From an uncultured Porphyromonadaceae bacterium (GTDB taxonomy: Bacteria > Bacteroidota > Bacteroidia > Bacteroidales > Muribaculaceae): DNA of 64,000 bases. Under the pieces are notes generated by a model. It was not told the origin of the DNA. It saw only the letters and a list, made by a program, of their open reading frames with translations, and did not search any database. Positions 55,018 to 62,623 of the stretch are shown piece by piece. The DNA lies in contig CAMWSM010000001.1 of the NCBI GenBank assembly GCA_947176915.1, positions 62,001-126,000 on the forward strand, written 5' to 3'. Within the stretch, counting starts at the first letter, position 1. Every line of letters begins with the position of its first letter. The translations under genes and the position numbers were made by a program.

Positions 55018-55120
55018 CAAAATTAAGCATTATTTTCCTTACATGAAAGCGCAGGTTAGAAAAATGTGGAAATTTTCACATTTTTCCATATAGAAATGTG
55101 TGGATTTTCACATTTTTCCA
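55018..55120 (-). promoter_or_regulatory. Promoter and tandem palindromic operator of DUF4143 ATPase 1
   Basis: -7 element TAATTTTG (55025-55018, minus), with TTTC at the -33 distance (55048-55045). Upstream are two copies of AAATGTG-N8-CACATTT: 55061-55084 (centre 55072.5) and 55094-55115 (centre 55104.5), the centres 32 bp apart. This two-site arrangement and spacing recur in front of DUF4143 ATPase 2, although the half-site sequence differs. Confidence 0.6.
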
Positions 55121-55315
55121 ACTTACTCTATTACTATCATGCAAAACCGGAGTTCCATTATATCCTTGAACGTACTTGTCCTTATTCATAACATTTTGAT
55201 TGAGACTGCAAAGGTAATTTCAACTCGTGTGCTCCAAAATCGCTTATAACAAACTGAATTACAAAATTTCCAAAAAATTTTTATGATTTATTAGAGGACA
55301 CTAATGATTTTTTAT

Positions 55316-55323
55316 TAATTTTG
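55316..55323 (+). promoter_or_regulatory. -7 element driving the structured RNA candidate
   Basis: TAATTTTG matches TAnnTTTG; -33 weak. Predicted start near 55330, just ahead of the structured region and about 250 nt before the membrane-protein gene at 55583. Confidence 0.5.
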
Positions 55324-55329
55324 CAACAC

Positions 55330-55525
55330 AATCGGAACTCTATAATCCGAATGTAAAATATCTAGCCTAATCGTCGTCGAACTACCACCTTGATTTATGA
55401 TAAGGCTAATCACAATATTTTCCCAATGGGCGAAGTATATCTACGCGCATAACGTAGAATCGTGCCCATGGGAAAATTGGCTGTGGTAGGCCACGACGAC
55501 GTTGGGCTTCGGTTCTACGTTTTTC
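55330..55525 (+). ncRNA. Candidate structured RNA / leader with long stem and alternative helix
   Basis: Three nested helices are visible. Outer: GCCTAA (55365-55370) and CGTCGTCG (55372-55379) with CGACGACG (55494-55501) and TTGGGC (55502-55507), one bulge. Middle: ATTTTCCCA-A-TGGGC (55417-55431) with GCCCATGGGAAAAT (55464-55477). Inner hairpin: TCTACG (55440-55445) with CGTAGA (55453-55458). An alternative 12-bp helix pairs AACGTAGAATCG (55451-55462) with CGGTTCTACGTT (55510-55521), which is followed by a T run, as in an attenuator or riboswitch. No known RNA family was recognised. It may act alone or in cis on the gene at 55583. Confidence 0.55.
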
Positions 55526-55582
55526 GTATAACTCGTTGCCATTTTACTAGATAATTTCTAAATTAACTCTACAACTTGTAAA

Positions 55583-56272
55583 ATGGAAACTGTTTTAGCA
55601 ATCATTTCACTTTTATCACTTCTTGCTTTTATAGTAGGAATGGTAAAACCATCTTTTGTAAAATGTAAATCAAGAAGGATTGTGGCGCTTATCTACCTTG
55701 GAATTTTCCTTGTAAGTGCTATTATTGGAGGTTCCCTAATAGAACCTTCCCCTTCCAATCAATCGGAGAACCTAACAGGGATTGAAAGCGATACCACAAA
55801 AAATGAGAGAACGAAAACCCAAAATTCCACCTTCATTTCGGAAACCGAAGACGACTCCAATACTAAAGAAAAAAAGGAAATCAACAAAATTCCTGATTTA
55901 TTAGCAGGCAGTGAGTTCAAAGTAAAACATGGAGATGGGGAAATAGAATTCAACTTAGAGGATATTAAGATTAACCGTATACCCAATGACGGAAGAAATC
56001 TGGTAATCACTGTGAAGATAAAGAACAAATCCAATAGCAAATTTTTCATAAGTGATTCGGGATGGAAACTCTTAGATTCAGAGAATGTAGAGGTAGAAGA
56101 ATCCGGTATATATGAACCAGTTTTCAGTGACTTTGCGCCCGGCACATTCTTCTTCACCATAGTTGAGCCGAATGTAGGAAAAAAGGAAATAGTGGGATAT
56201 TCAATTAAAAATGAACCCTACTATCTAACCATAGACGGAAAAATTGTAGGAAGAATTAATAACACCAAATAA
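55583..56272 (+). CDS. Two-span membrane protein with DUF4352-like extracytoplasmic domain
   Basis: 229 residues: two membrane helices (about 3-21 and 33-51), a low-complexity Ser/Thr/Glu-rich linker (about 55-105), then a beta-rich domain (KHGDGEIEFNLEDIKINRIP...LVITVKIKNKSNSKFFISDSG...APGTFFFTIVEPN) like DUF4352/immunoglobulin-like domains of lipoproteins and small membrane proteins. It lies directly behind the structured element, which may be its leader. AT-rich like its neighbours. Function unknown. Confidence 0.7.
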   Translation: METVLAIISLLSLLAFIVGMVKPSFVKCKSRRIVALIYLGIFLVSAIIGGSLIEPSPSNQSENLTGIESDTTKNERTKTQNSTFISETEDDSNTKEKKEINKIPDLLAGSEFKVKHGDGEIEFNLEDIKINRIPNDGRNLVITVKIKNKSNSKFFISDSGWKLLDSENVEVEESGIYEPVFSDFAPGTFFFTIVEPNVGKKEIVGYSIKNEPYYLTIDGKIVGRINNTK

Positions 56273-56317
56273 TATATCCCCCTTATAGTCAGCAGGGATT
56301 GTTTCCTACATCAATTT

Positions 56318-56378
56318 AATATAAAAAGTGTCCTAAAATTTAGGACACTTTTTATATTTTTGTCCTAAAATTTAGGAC
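56318..56378. promoter_or_regulatory. Tandem palindromic operator of DUF4143 ATPase 2
   Basis: Two copies of the core GTCCTAAAATTTAGGAC, centres 56338 and 56370, 32 bp apart. The first is a perfect palindrome with 20-base arms (56318-56358); the second has 9-base arms (56361-56379) and ends 8 bp before the -7 box TATCTTTG (56387-56394). Binding there would block RNA polymerase, so repression, perhaps by the gene product itself or a separate regulator, is inferred. Confidence 0.7.
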
Positions 56379-56411
56379 ACTTTTATTATCTTTGCAAAAA
56401 ATTATAATTGG

Positions 56412-57728
56412 ATGGATAAAAAATACATCAAAAGCCAAATTGCAATGCGTCAGGCGGAATTTCCCACCGACCTTATCCCACGTGAAACCCCGTTGCCAAT
56501 TGGTTTGGGAAAAATCATCACCATACCGGGAGTAAGAAGATGCGGGAAATCATCTAAAATGGAGATTGTGGCAAACACCCTTCTAAATCAGGGGATAGAC
56601 AGAAGGAAATTGCTGTGGGTAGGATTTGACGACGAACGCCTTGTGAAGAGCAGTTCGGAAGAACTCCATACTATCATAGAGGCGTATCAGGAAATGTACC
56701 CGGAAATAGAGATGCGGGAAGTGATTATGTTTTTTGATGAAATTCAGTTGATAGAGGGTTGGGAATATTTCATAATGCGACTATATAAACACTATTCCAG
56801 GAATATTTATATTAGCGGGAGCAACGCAAGCATGCTTAGCACTGAACTTAAATCTGCATTAAGGGGATGGCCACTTGAAGAACGTACGATGCCCTTGTCT
56901 TTTTCAGAATATTGCCGATTTATGGAAATCGACACCAAAAGTTGGCTTGAAAAAGACTTGGTCAGGGTGCGGAATGCTTTCTATCATTATAACGACTACG
57001 GTGGTTTTCCTGAAGTCGCCTTGATTGAAAATCCTCTATTAGTAAACAAGATACTGCAAGGATACTTTGACACGATGCTTTTAAAGGATTTAGCAGAACA
57101 TTACTCTATATCCAATCTGGAAGTGTTAAGATACTTTATTAAAAGGATTATGGCAAATCTTACAAAACCTACCTCAATACGTTCAATTCATAACGATATA
57201 AAGTCACGCAATCTTAAAGTGAGTAAAGACAATCTTTATGAATGGGCGGCGCATGCCTGTGATATATTCCTTTTTGTCGGAATTTCCAATTATAGCAGAT
57301 CTCTTCAGAAGACTGAATCTTCCCTTCCCAAATACTATTGCATAGACAATGGTTTGCTTAGCGCTGTTCTCCTTCCTCAAAGTGATGACTATGGAAAAAA
57401 ATTAGAAAATACAATTTTTCTGCAACTATACCGTAATACCGGACCTCTCACAAAGATATTCTATTATCAGGGAAAGGGCGAATGTGATTTTGTTGTGCAG
57501 CAGTCAACTAAAATCAGTCAACTCATCCAAGTGACTTGGAGCATAGCCGATGAAAACACCCGAAAACGAGAAATTGCAGGATTAATTGAGGCATCCCAAA
57601 AGACGGGATGCAACGATTTATTGATAATAACATCGGAAGAAGAGGAAACAATTGTCCTTCCAGATGCCGGCATTATCAAAGTGATGCCGGCATGGAAATG
57701 GTTGCTGCACGAGTCTGAAGGAAAGTGA
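56412..57728 (+). CDS. DUF4143-type AAA ATPase 2
   Basis: 438 residues. AAA_14-like domain with the variant P-loop GVRRCGKSSKME (about 37-48) and Walker B VIMFFDEIQLIEGWEYF. Sensor-like YISGSNASMLSTEL follows. The C-terminal DUF4143 region has a nuclease-like core ECDFVVQQS...LIQVTWSI, in which the final Lys of the PD-(D/E)XK motif is absent, unlike ATPase 1. Transcription probably starts near 56400, about 12 nt before the ATG. It is the last gene of the accessory island before transketolase. Confidence 0.87.
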   Translation: MDKKYIKSQIAMRQAEFPTDLIPRETPLPIGLGKIITIPGVRRCGKSSKMEIVANTLLNQGIDRRKLLWVGFDDERLVKSSSEELHTIIEAYQEMYPEIEMREVIMFFDEIQLIEGWEYFIMRLYKHYSRNIYISGSNASMLSTELKSALRGWPLEERTMPLSFSEYCRFMEIDTKSWLEKDLVRVRNAFYHYNDYGGFPEVALIENPLLVNKILQGYFDTMLLKDLAEHYSISNLEVLRYFIKRIMANLTKPTSIRSIHNDIKSRNLKVSKDNLYEWAAHACDIFLFVGISNYSRSLQKTESSLPKYYCIDNGLLSAVLLPQSDDYGKKLENTIFLQLYRNTGPLTKIFYYQGKGECDFVVQQSTKISQLIQVTWSIADENTRKREIAGLIEASQKTGCNDLLIITSEEEETIVLPDAGIIKVMPAWKWLLHESEGK

Positions 57729-57764
57729 AATTATTAAACCATTAGGTTAAAAACGAGCCTATAA

Positions 57765-57796
57765 TTTCGTAATTTAAGACAAATTGCCTACCTTTG
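57765..57796 (+). promoter_or_regulatory. Promoter of the transketolase gene
   Basis: TTTC (57765-57768), 20-bp spacer, TACCTTTG (57789-57796). Predicted start near 57803, leader of about 83 nt. Confidence 0.6.
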
Positions 57797-57885
57797 CGGT
57801 GTATTTCTTCAATCGGACGGTCATCACAGCCGGCAATGAGGTGGAAATACGCCTCTTTTTTGATACTAATCAACTATATCATAGA

Positions 57886-59898
57886 ATGAAAAAGGAAATT
57901 CTGAACCGCGCAGCCGACAATATTCGTATTCTCTCTGCCGCGATGGTTGAAAGGGCAAAATCAGGTCATCCCGGCGGTGCTATGGGTGGTGCTGACTTTT
58001 TAAATGTCCTTTTCAGCGAATACCTGATTTTCGATCCCTCCGATCCCACATGGAATGCAAGAGACCGTTTCTATCTCGATCCGGGCCACATGGCGCCTAT
58101 GCTTTACGCCAATCTCGCATTCTTCGGCAAGTATTCTATCGACGAACTCATGAATCTTCGTCAATGGGGTTCCCCTACTACGGGACATCCTGAATTTGAC
58201 ATTGCCCGCGGAATTGAGAACACATCCGGTCCTCTGGGACAAGGGCACACATTTGCCGTCGGAGCTGCAATCGCTGCCAAATTCCTTCACACACGCACAG
58301 GAAATCCCGGTTTCGGAAAAGAGACCATATATGCATATATTTCAGACGGCGGAGTGCAAGAGGAAATTTCACAAGGAGCGGGTCGTATCGCAGGACACCT
58401 CGGACTCGATAACCTCATCATGTTCTATGATGCCAACGACATTCAGCTTTCTACCGAGACCTCCGAAGTAACATCCGAAGACACGGCTATGAAATATCGC
58501 GCCTGGGGCTGGAGAGTGATCGAAATCAACGGCAACGACGTTGATGAGATACGCGAAGCCCTTGATGCGGCAAAACTTGAAAATGAAAAACCGACTCTCA
58601 TAATCGGCAAATGCATAATGGGCAAAGGGGCACGCAAGGCGGACAATACATCTTACGAACGCTCCTGCAAGACCCACGGCGCTCCTCTCGGCGAGGAAGC
58701 CACAAGAAACACTATCATCAATCTCGGGGGAGATCCTGAGAATCCATTCCTGATCTTCGATGAGACTAAGGAACTTTATGCCAACCGCACTAAGGAACTG
58801 GAAGAATTGGTTGCAGTGCGTCGTGAAGAGGAGAAGAAATGGGCTGACGAAAATCCGGATATGGCTGCTGACGTGGCTGAATGGTTTGAAAACAAAGCTC
58901 CTAAAATCGACTGGAGCATGGTTGAGCAGAAACCAAATCAAGCCACACGCGTAGCTTCAGGAAATGTGCTTGCCGAGCTTGCGAAACAGGTGCCCAACAT
59001 GATTGTGTCATCAGCAGACCTTTGCGATTCCGACAAGACAGGAGCCTTCCTCAAGCAATCCTCAGTATTCAAAAATGGAGATTTCTCCGGAGCATTCCTT
59101 CAGGCAGGAGTTGCAGAGCTGACCATGGCCTGCTGCTGCATAGGCATGGCGCTTCACGGCGGAGTGATCACGGCATGCGCAACTTTCTTCGTATTCTCCG
59201 ACTATATGAAGCCTGCCATACGTATGGCTGCTCTCATGGAACTTCCCGTCAAGTTTATCTGGACTCACGATGCTTTCCGTGTCGGCGAAGACGGTCCGAC
59301 CCACGAGCCGGTTGAACAAGAGGCTCAGATCCGCCTGATGGAGAAACTCAAGAATCATCATGGCAGAAATTCTGTGCTTGTAATCCGCCCTGCTGATGTG
59401 GAGGAAACCACTATCGCATGGAAAATCGCCATGGAGAACATCTATACTCCTACCGCTCTCATCCTCTCCCGCCAGAATGTGAACAATCTTCCGGAAGGAA
59501 CGCCTTACGAACTTACGGAGAAAGGTGGATATACTGTGGCGGAAAGCGATGAAGATCCGGACATTATCCTTGTGGCAAACGGTTCGGAGGTTTCTACACT
59601 TGTCGACGGTGCCAAACTGCTCCGTGCCGAGGGTCTGAAAGTAAGAGTTGTGTCGATACCTTCCGAAGGTCTGTTCCGCGCTCAGCCTATCAGCTATCAG
59701 CACGCTGTCCTTCCGGCAGGCATCAAGAAATTCGGACTTACAGCCGGCTTGCCACACAACCTTATCGGTCTTGTCGGCACACATGGCAAAATCTGGGGTC
59801 TTGAAAGTTTCGGTTTCTCGGCTCCTTACAAAGTGCTTGACGAAAAATTAGGTTTCTGCGCTGAAAACGTCTACAATCAGGTGAAGAGCATGTTCTAA
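57886..59898 (+). CDS. tkt: Transketolase
   Basis: 670 residues from the ATG at 57886 (MKKEILNRAADNIRILS); the open frame upstream of that to 57784 is not conserved-looking. TPP- and Mg-dependent enzyme of the non-oxidative pentose phosphate pathway, cytosolic dimer. Motifs: KSGHPGGAMGG (His), GPLGQGHTFAVGAAIA, SDGGVQEEISQGA with the metal-site YDANDI, and the transketolase signature THDAFRVGEDGPTHEPVE. It supplies pentose phosphate, and thus PRPP for purines. A strong terminator follows. Confidence 0.96.
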   Translation: MKKEILNRAADNIRILSAAMVERAKSGHPGGAMGGADFLNVLFSEYLIFDPSDPTWNARDRFYLDPGHMAPMLYANLAFFGKYSIDELMNLRQWGSPTTGHPEFDIARGIENTSGPLGQGHTFAVGAAIAAKFLHTRTGNPGFGKETIYAYISDGGVQEEISQGAGRIAGHLGLDNLIMFYDANDIQLSTETSEVTSEDTAMKYRAWGWRVIEINGNDVDEIREALDAAKLENEKPTLIIGKCIMGKGARKADNTSYERSCKTHGAPLGEEATRNTIINLGGDPENPFLIFDETKELYANRTKELEELVAVRREEEKKWADENPDMAADVAEWFENKAPKIDWSMVEQKPNQATRVASGNVLAELAKQVPNMIVSSADLCDSDKTGAFLKQSSVFKNGDFSGAFLQAGVAELTMACCCIGMALHGGVITACATFFVFSDYMKPAIRMAALMELPVKFIWTHDAFRVGEDGPTHEPVEQEAQIRLMEKLKNHHGRNSVLVIRPADVEETTIAWKIAMENIYTPTALILSRQNVNNLPEGTPYELTEKGGYTVAESDEDPDIILVANGSEVSTLVDGAKLLRAEGLKVRVVSIPSEGLFRAQPISYQHAVLPAGIKKFGLTAGLPHNLIGLVGTHGKIWGLESFGFSAPYKVLDEKLGFCAENVYNQVKSMF

Positions 59899-59913
59899 TT
59901 CCTTATATGCTTC

Positions 59914-59949
59914 AAAAAGGGGAGGCCGAAGTTCGGCTTCCCCTTTTTT
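59914..59949 (+). terminator. Intrinsic terminator after transketolase
   Basis: GC-rich stem GGGGAGGCCGA (from 59919) with TCGGCTTCCCC (to 59943), flanked by five A and six T, three-base loop. Typical rho-independent form. Confidence 0.85.
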
Positions 59950-59960
59950 GTCAAAAAAAT

Positions 59961-59992
59961 ATTGCTGGTTTATTGAAAAAATATTAATTTCG
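59961..59992 (+). promoter_or_regulatory. Promoter of the C1 peptidase gene
   Basis: ATTG (59961-59964), 20 bp, TAATTTCG (59985-59992), one mismatch to TAnnTTTG. Predicted start near 59999, leader of about 20 nt. Confidence 0.5.
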
Positions 59993-60019
59993 CCAAATAA
60001 ACCCTTATATTTTTTTATC

Positions 60020-61405
60020 ATGAAACAATTATTAATCTCAGCCCTCCTTCTTTCTATGGCGTCAGCCGGATTCGCAGTGAATCCCAAGGGGGGAATCGAT
60101 GATGCCATGCTCGGGCGTCTGCGCTCTTCCTATAAGAACGACGCTAACGATAAGGCAATTTCCAATGCTTTGAAATCAAATGACATCAATGCCCTCGCAG
60201 CTAATGTAGAGGCCCAAAACGGTCTTGACGAGAATTTCACCTACCGCGTAAAAAGCAAAGGAATCACCAATCAGAAATCTTCAGGCAGATGCTGGCTTTT
60301 CACCGGTCTCAACGTGCTCCGTTCCCAGATTATGGATCAGCATGATATGCCTCAGATTGAATTTTCACAAAGCTATAACTTCTTCTTCGATCAGCTGGAA
60401 AAATCCAACCTCTTCCTGCAGGCTATGATCGATACAGCTAAACTTCCGGAGGATAATGAGACCGTGCAGTGGCTTTTCGCCCATCCGATTCAGGATGGAG
60501 GACAATTCACCGGAATAGCCGACAACCTGTCGAAATATGGTATTGTGCCGAAGAGCGTGATGGGGGAAACTTTTTCAAGCTCAGCCACTACGAATCTTCG
60601 CAAAATCCTTTCCCGCCGTCTTCGTGAGGATGGTCTCCGTCTTCGTGAAATGGCTGCCAAGGGAGCGAAGGAATCTGCTCTTATGGCAGAAAAAGAGAAA
60701 ATGCTTCAAGGCGTCTACCGTATTCTCACCCTCACTCTGGGCGTGCCTCCAACTGAATTTACATGGACTCAGAAAGACAGCAAAGGGAATATTGTCAGCA
60801 CCAAGACCTACACTCCTCAGCAGTTCTACAAAGAGTTTGCCGGAAATGATCTCAAGAATGACTATGTGATGTTCATGAACGACCCTTCACGTGAATATTA
60901 CAAAGTCTATGAAATCGACTATGACCGCCACAATTATGACGGTTCCAACTGGAAATACATCAACCTTCCTATGGAAGAGATCAAGAAGATGGCTATCGAA
61001 AGCCTCAAGAACGGCCAGATGATGTATTCATCCTGGGATTCAGGGAAATTCCTGAACCGTCAGAATGGCACAGCCTCTCTTGACAACTATGACTATGACT
61101 CTCTGTTCGGCACAACTTTCGGCATGAACAAGGCAGAGCGTATCCGCACAAAAGACAGTGCTTCCACTCATGCAATGACTCTCTGCGCCGTTGATCTTGA
61201 CGCCAACGGTCAGCCCGTGAAATGGATGGTCGAGAATAGCTGGGGGCCTGTAGGCGATTACAACGGACATGTTGTCATGACCGATGATTGGATGAATGAA
61301 TATCTTTTCCGTCTGGTTGTAAACAAGAAATTCGTACCCGCCGACATTCTTAAACTTCAGAATCAGAAGCCTATCCTGCTTCCGGCATGGGATCCTCTAT
61401 TCTGA
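60020..61405 (+). CDS. Secreted C1B-family cysteine aminopeptidase (bleomycin hydrolase/PepC type)
   Basis: 461 residues from 60020 (MKQLLISALLLSMASAGFA, a signal peptide, so periplasmic or exported, as in other Bacteroidales members). Catalytic Cys91 in SSGRCWLF, His384 in STHAMTL and Asn406 in VENSWG form the papain-type site; QSYNFFFDQLEKSN and the GNDLKNDYVMFMNDP region are family-like. The longer open frame from 59948 lies in the promoter. The role is trimming of peptides taken up from the environment. Confidence 0.93.
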   Translation: MKQLLISALLLSMASAGFAVNPKGGIDDAMLGRLRSSYKNDANDKAISNALKSNDINALAANVEAQNGLDENFTYRVKSKGITNQKSSGRCWLFTGLNVLRSQIMDQHDMPQIEFSQSYNFFFDQLEKSNLFLQAMIDTAKLPEDNETVQWLFAHPIQDGGQFTGIADNLSKYGIVPKSVMGETFSSSATTNLRKILSRRLREDGLRLREMAAKGAKESALMAEKEKMLQGVYRILTLTLGVPPTEFTWTQKDSKGNIVSTKTYTPQQFYKEFAGNDLKNDYVMFMNDPSREYYKVYEIDYDRHNYDGSNWKYINLPMEEIKKMAIESLKNGQMMYSSWDSGKFLNRQNGTASLDNYDYDSLFGTTFGMNKAERIRTKDSASTHAMTLCAVDLDANGQPVKWMVENSWGPVGDYNGHVVMTDDWMNEYLFRLVVNKKFVPADILKLQNQKPILLPAWDPLF

Positions 61406-61433
61406 TTCTTATTTATTTGACAAATATTAGAGC

Positions 61434-61467
61434 AAAAGGATGTATCAAAATTCAGATACATCCTTTT
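61434..61467 (+). terminator. Terminator after the peptidase gene (also left end of the repeat element)
   Basis: Thirteen-base-pair stem AAAAGGATGTATC (61434-61446) with GATACATCCTTTT (61455-61467), eight-base loop, T run. The arm is near identical to that of the guaA terminator at 12218-12257. Confidence 0.8.
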
Positions 61468-61618
61468 TTCGTAATGCCTGGGAGGGGATTGCTCCGCAAT
61501 CCCACTATGCGATAAGAAGGAAACTTCTTTTACTCAACATATTTGATAACGAAGCGGGATTGCGGAGCAATCCCCTCCCAAGCATTACGAAACATCAAGT
61601 TTTTTTTGATACACCCTC
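61434..61618. mobile_element. MITE/REP-like element, copy 3 (longest)
   Basis: The left end AGGATGTATCAAAATT (61437-61452) is inverted relative to the right end TTTTGATACACCCTC (61604-61618). The interior carries two inverted copies of CGTAATGC-TGGGAGGGGATTGC (61470-61504 and its complement at about 61556-61590), which enclose a core with ACTCAACATATTTG. The reverse complement of the core matches copy 1 (CAAATATGTTGAG). No coding capacity. Confidence 0.7.
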
Positions 61619-61689
61619 ATTTTCCGTAATTATTCCTGATATTCTTAACGCATATTGGTTATTTTTTACTAACTTTGCCACAAACATCG
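61619..61689 (+). promoter_or_regulatory. Promoter of the thiamine operon
   Basis: -7 element TAACTTTG at 61670-61677. No good TTTG at the -33 distance. Predicted start near 61684, immediately ahead of the TPP riboswitch. Confidence 0.55.
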
Positions 61690-61785
61690 CAAGAGGGGTG
61701 CCCCTGCCACAAAGACTGTGATACGGGCTGAGATTATACCCTGTGAACTTGATGCGGTTCGTACCGCCGAAAGGACTTGTTCATA
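61690..61785 (+). promoter_or_regulatory. TPP (thi-box) riboswitch
   Basis: Conserved elements in order: AGGGGTGCCCC, CTGAGATTATACCC, GAACTTGATGCGGTTCGTACC, GCCGAAAGGA. These match the TPP aptamer (pyrimidine-binding CUGAGA and the pyrophosphate-binding CUGAU-like loop). Downstream, AGCCT and AGGCT form a stem (about 61785-61805), and CCCTTTTTGGG follows, a possible expression platform. The element sits 63 bp before thiS, so thiamine pyrophosphate should repress thiS-thiE-thiG expression. Confidence 0.93.
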
Positions 61786-61847
61786 GCCTTGAATTATGCA
61801 GGCTCCCTTTTTGGGATGGTTATTTATTACTCATAATCCAGGCATTC

Positions 61848-62048
61848 ATGAAAATTTTTATTAACCGTAAGGAAACCGACACTGCAGGGATGAATGTTCT
61901 TGCAGATATTTTGTCGCATCATAATCTAAAGATTAACGAGATAGCCGTTGCTGTCAATAATAAAGTTGTCCCCCGCCCCCGCTGGACCGACACCTTGCTT
62001 AATGAAGGGGATAAGCTTACAATCATCACGGCGGTCTGCGGAGGATGA
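61848..62048 (+). CDS. thiS: Sulfur carrier protein ThiS
   Basis: 66 residues from 61848 (MKIFINRKETDTAGMNVLADIL); upstream codons belong to the riboswitch. A beta-grasp, ubiquitin-like protein ending in the essential Gly-Gly (ITAVCGG), which is adenylated and thiocarboxylated to donate sulfur to the thiazole ring. It overlaps the next gene by 4 bp (ATGA), so translation is coupled. Confidence 0.93.
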   Translation: MKIFINRKETDTAGMNVLADILSHHNLKINEIAVAVNNKVVPRPRWTDTLLNEGDKLTIITAVCGG

Positions 62049-62623
62049 ATTTCTCAGTCATTGCAATTACGCTTCCTCAACCGATCGCGAACGAGAGCGG
62101 GATTATTTCAGAATTACTTGCATCCGGATGCATCGACCGCGTGCATCTGCGAAAACCTGAAAGCACACCGGAAAATATGCAAAAGCTGATTGAGGATATT
62201 CCTTCCGACATGCATAGCCTGCTGAGTCTTCACGATTTCCATTACCTTGCCCCGATTTATGGATGCGGCGTACATCTCAATTCCCGTAATCCTCAGCCAC
62301 CGGAGAATTACTGCGGCATTATGAGCTGTTCTTGTCATTCTGTCAGAGAATTGGAGCTTCAAAAGGAAGTAAGCTACAAATTCCTTAGCCCCATATATCC
62401 CAGCATCTCCAAACCGGGCTACCATCCGGAGTCTCCTATTGCTTCCTTGAAAAGGCAAATTGCTGACAACACCATCGCTTTGGGGGGAGTTACTCCGGAT
62501 AAATTCAGAGAGCTATCGGAATTAGGATTCTCAGGAGGAGCTATGTTGGGATATATCTGGAAAGCAATTTCAGAAAACAGATTATATCAATTGATTAAAG
62601 AGATAAAATGCTACAATTCATAA
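62045..62623 (+). CDS. ThiE/TenI-superfamily paralogue
   Basis: 192 residues, TIM-barrel protein related to thiamine phosphate synthase: VHLRKPEST, GCGVHLNSRN, SCSCHSVRELE, SPIYPSISKPGY, and the phosphate-loop region ALGGVTPDKF. It differs from the true ThiE that follows by lacking the QLRMKD and GPFRFTSTK signatures. A thiazole tautomerase (TenI) or a specialised thiamine phosphate synthase are the likely alternatives. Coupled to thiS by a 4-bp overlap and to thiE by a 16-bp overlap. Confidence 0.8.
   Translation: MNFSVIAITLPQPIANESGIISELLASGCIDRVHLRKPESTPENMQKLIEDIPSDMHSLLSLHDFHYLAPIYGCGVHLNSRNPQPPENYCGIMSCSCHSVRELELQKEVSYKFLSPIYPSISKPGYHPESPIASLKRQIADNTIALGGVTPDKFRELSELGFSGGAMLGYIWKAISENRLYQLIKEIKCYNS

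Noticed and set aside
55365..55507. Resemblance to an integron attC site (GCCTAA at one end, GTTGGGC at the other).
   Set aside because: The left end lacks the required RYYYAAC (it reads GCCTAAT), no second attC follows the next gene, and no integrase is in the window; the promoter and switch-like helix fit an RNA better.
55330..55525. Possible retron or CRISPR-associated RNA.
   Set aside because: No reverse transcriptase or Cas gene lies near it.
57784..57885. N-terminal extension of transketolase.
   Set aside because: It spans the promoter (-7 box at 57789-57796); the conserved protein starts at 57886.
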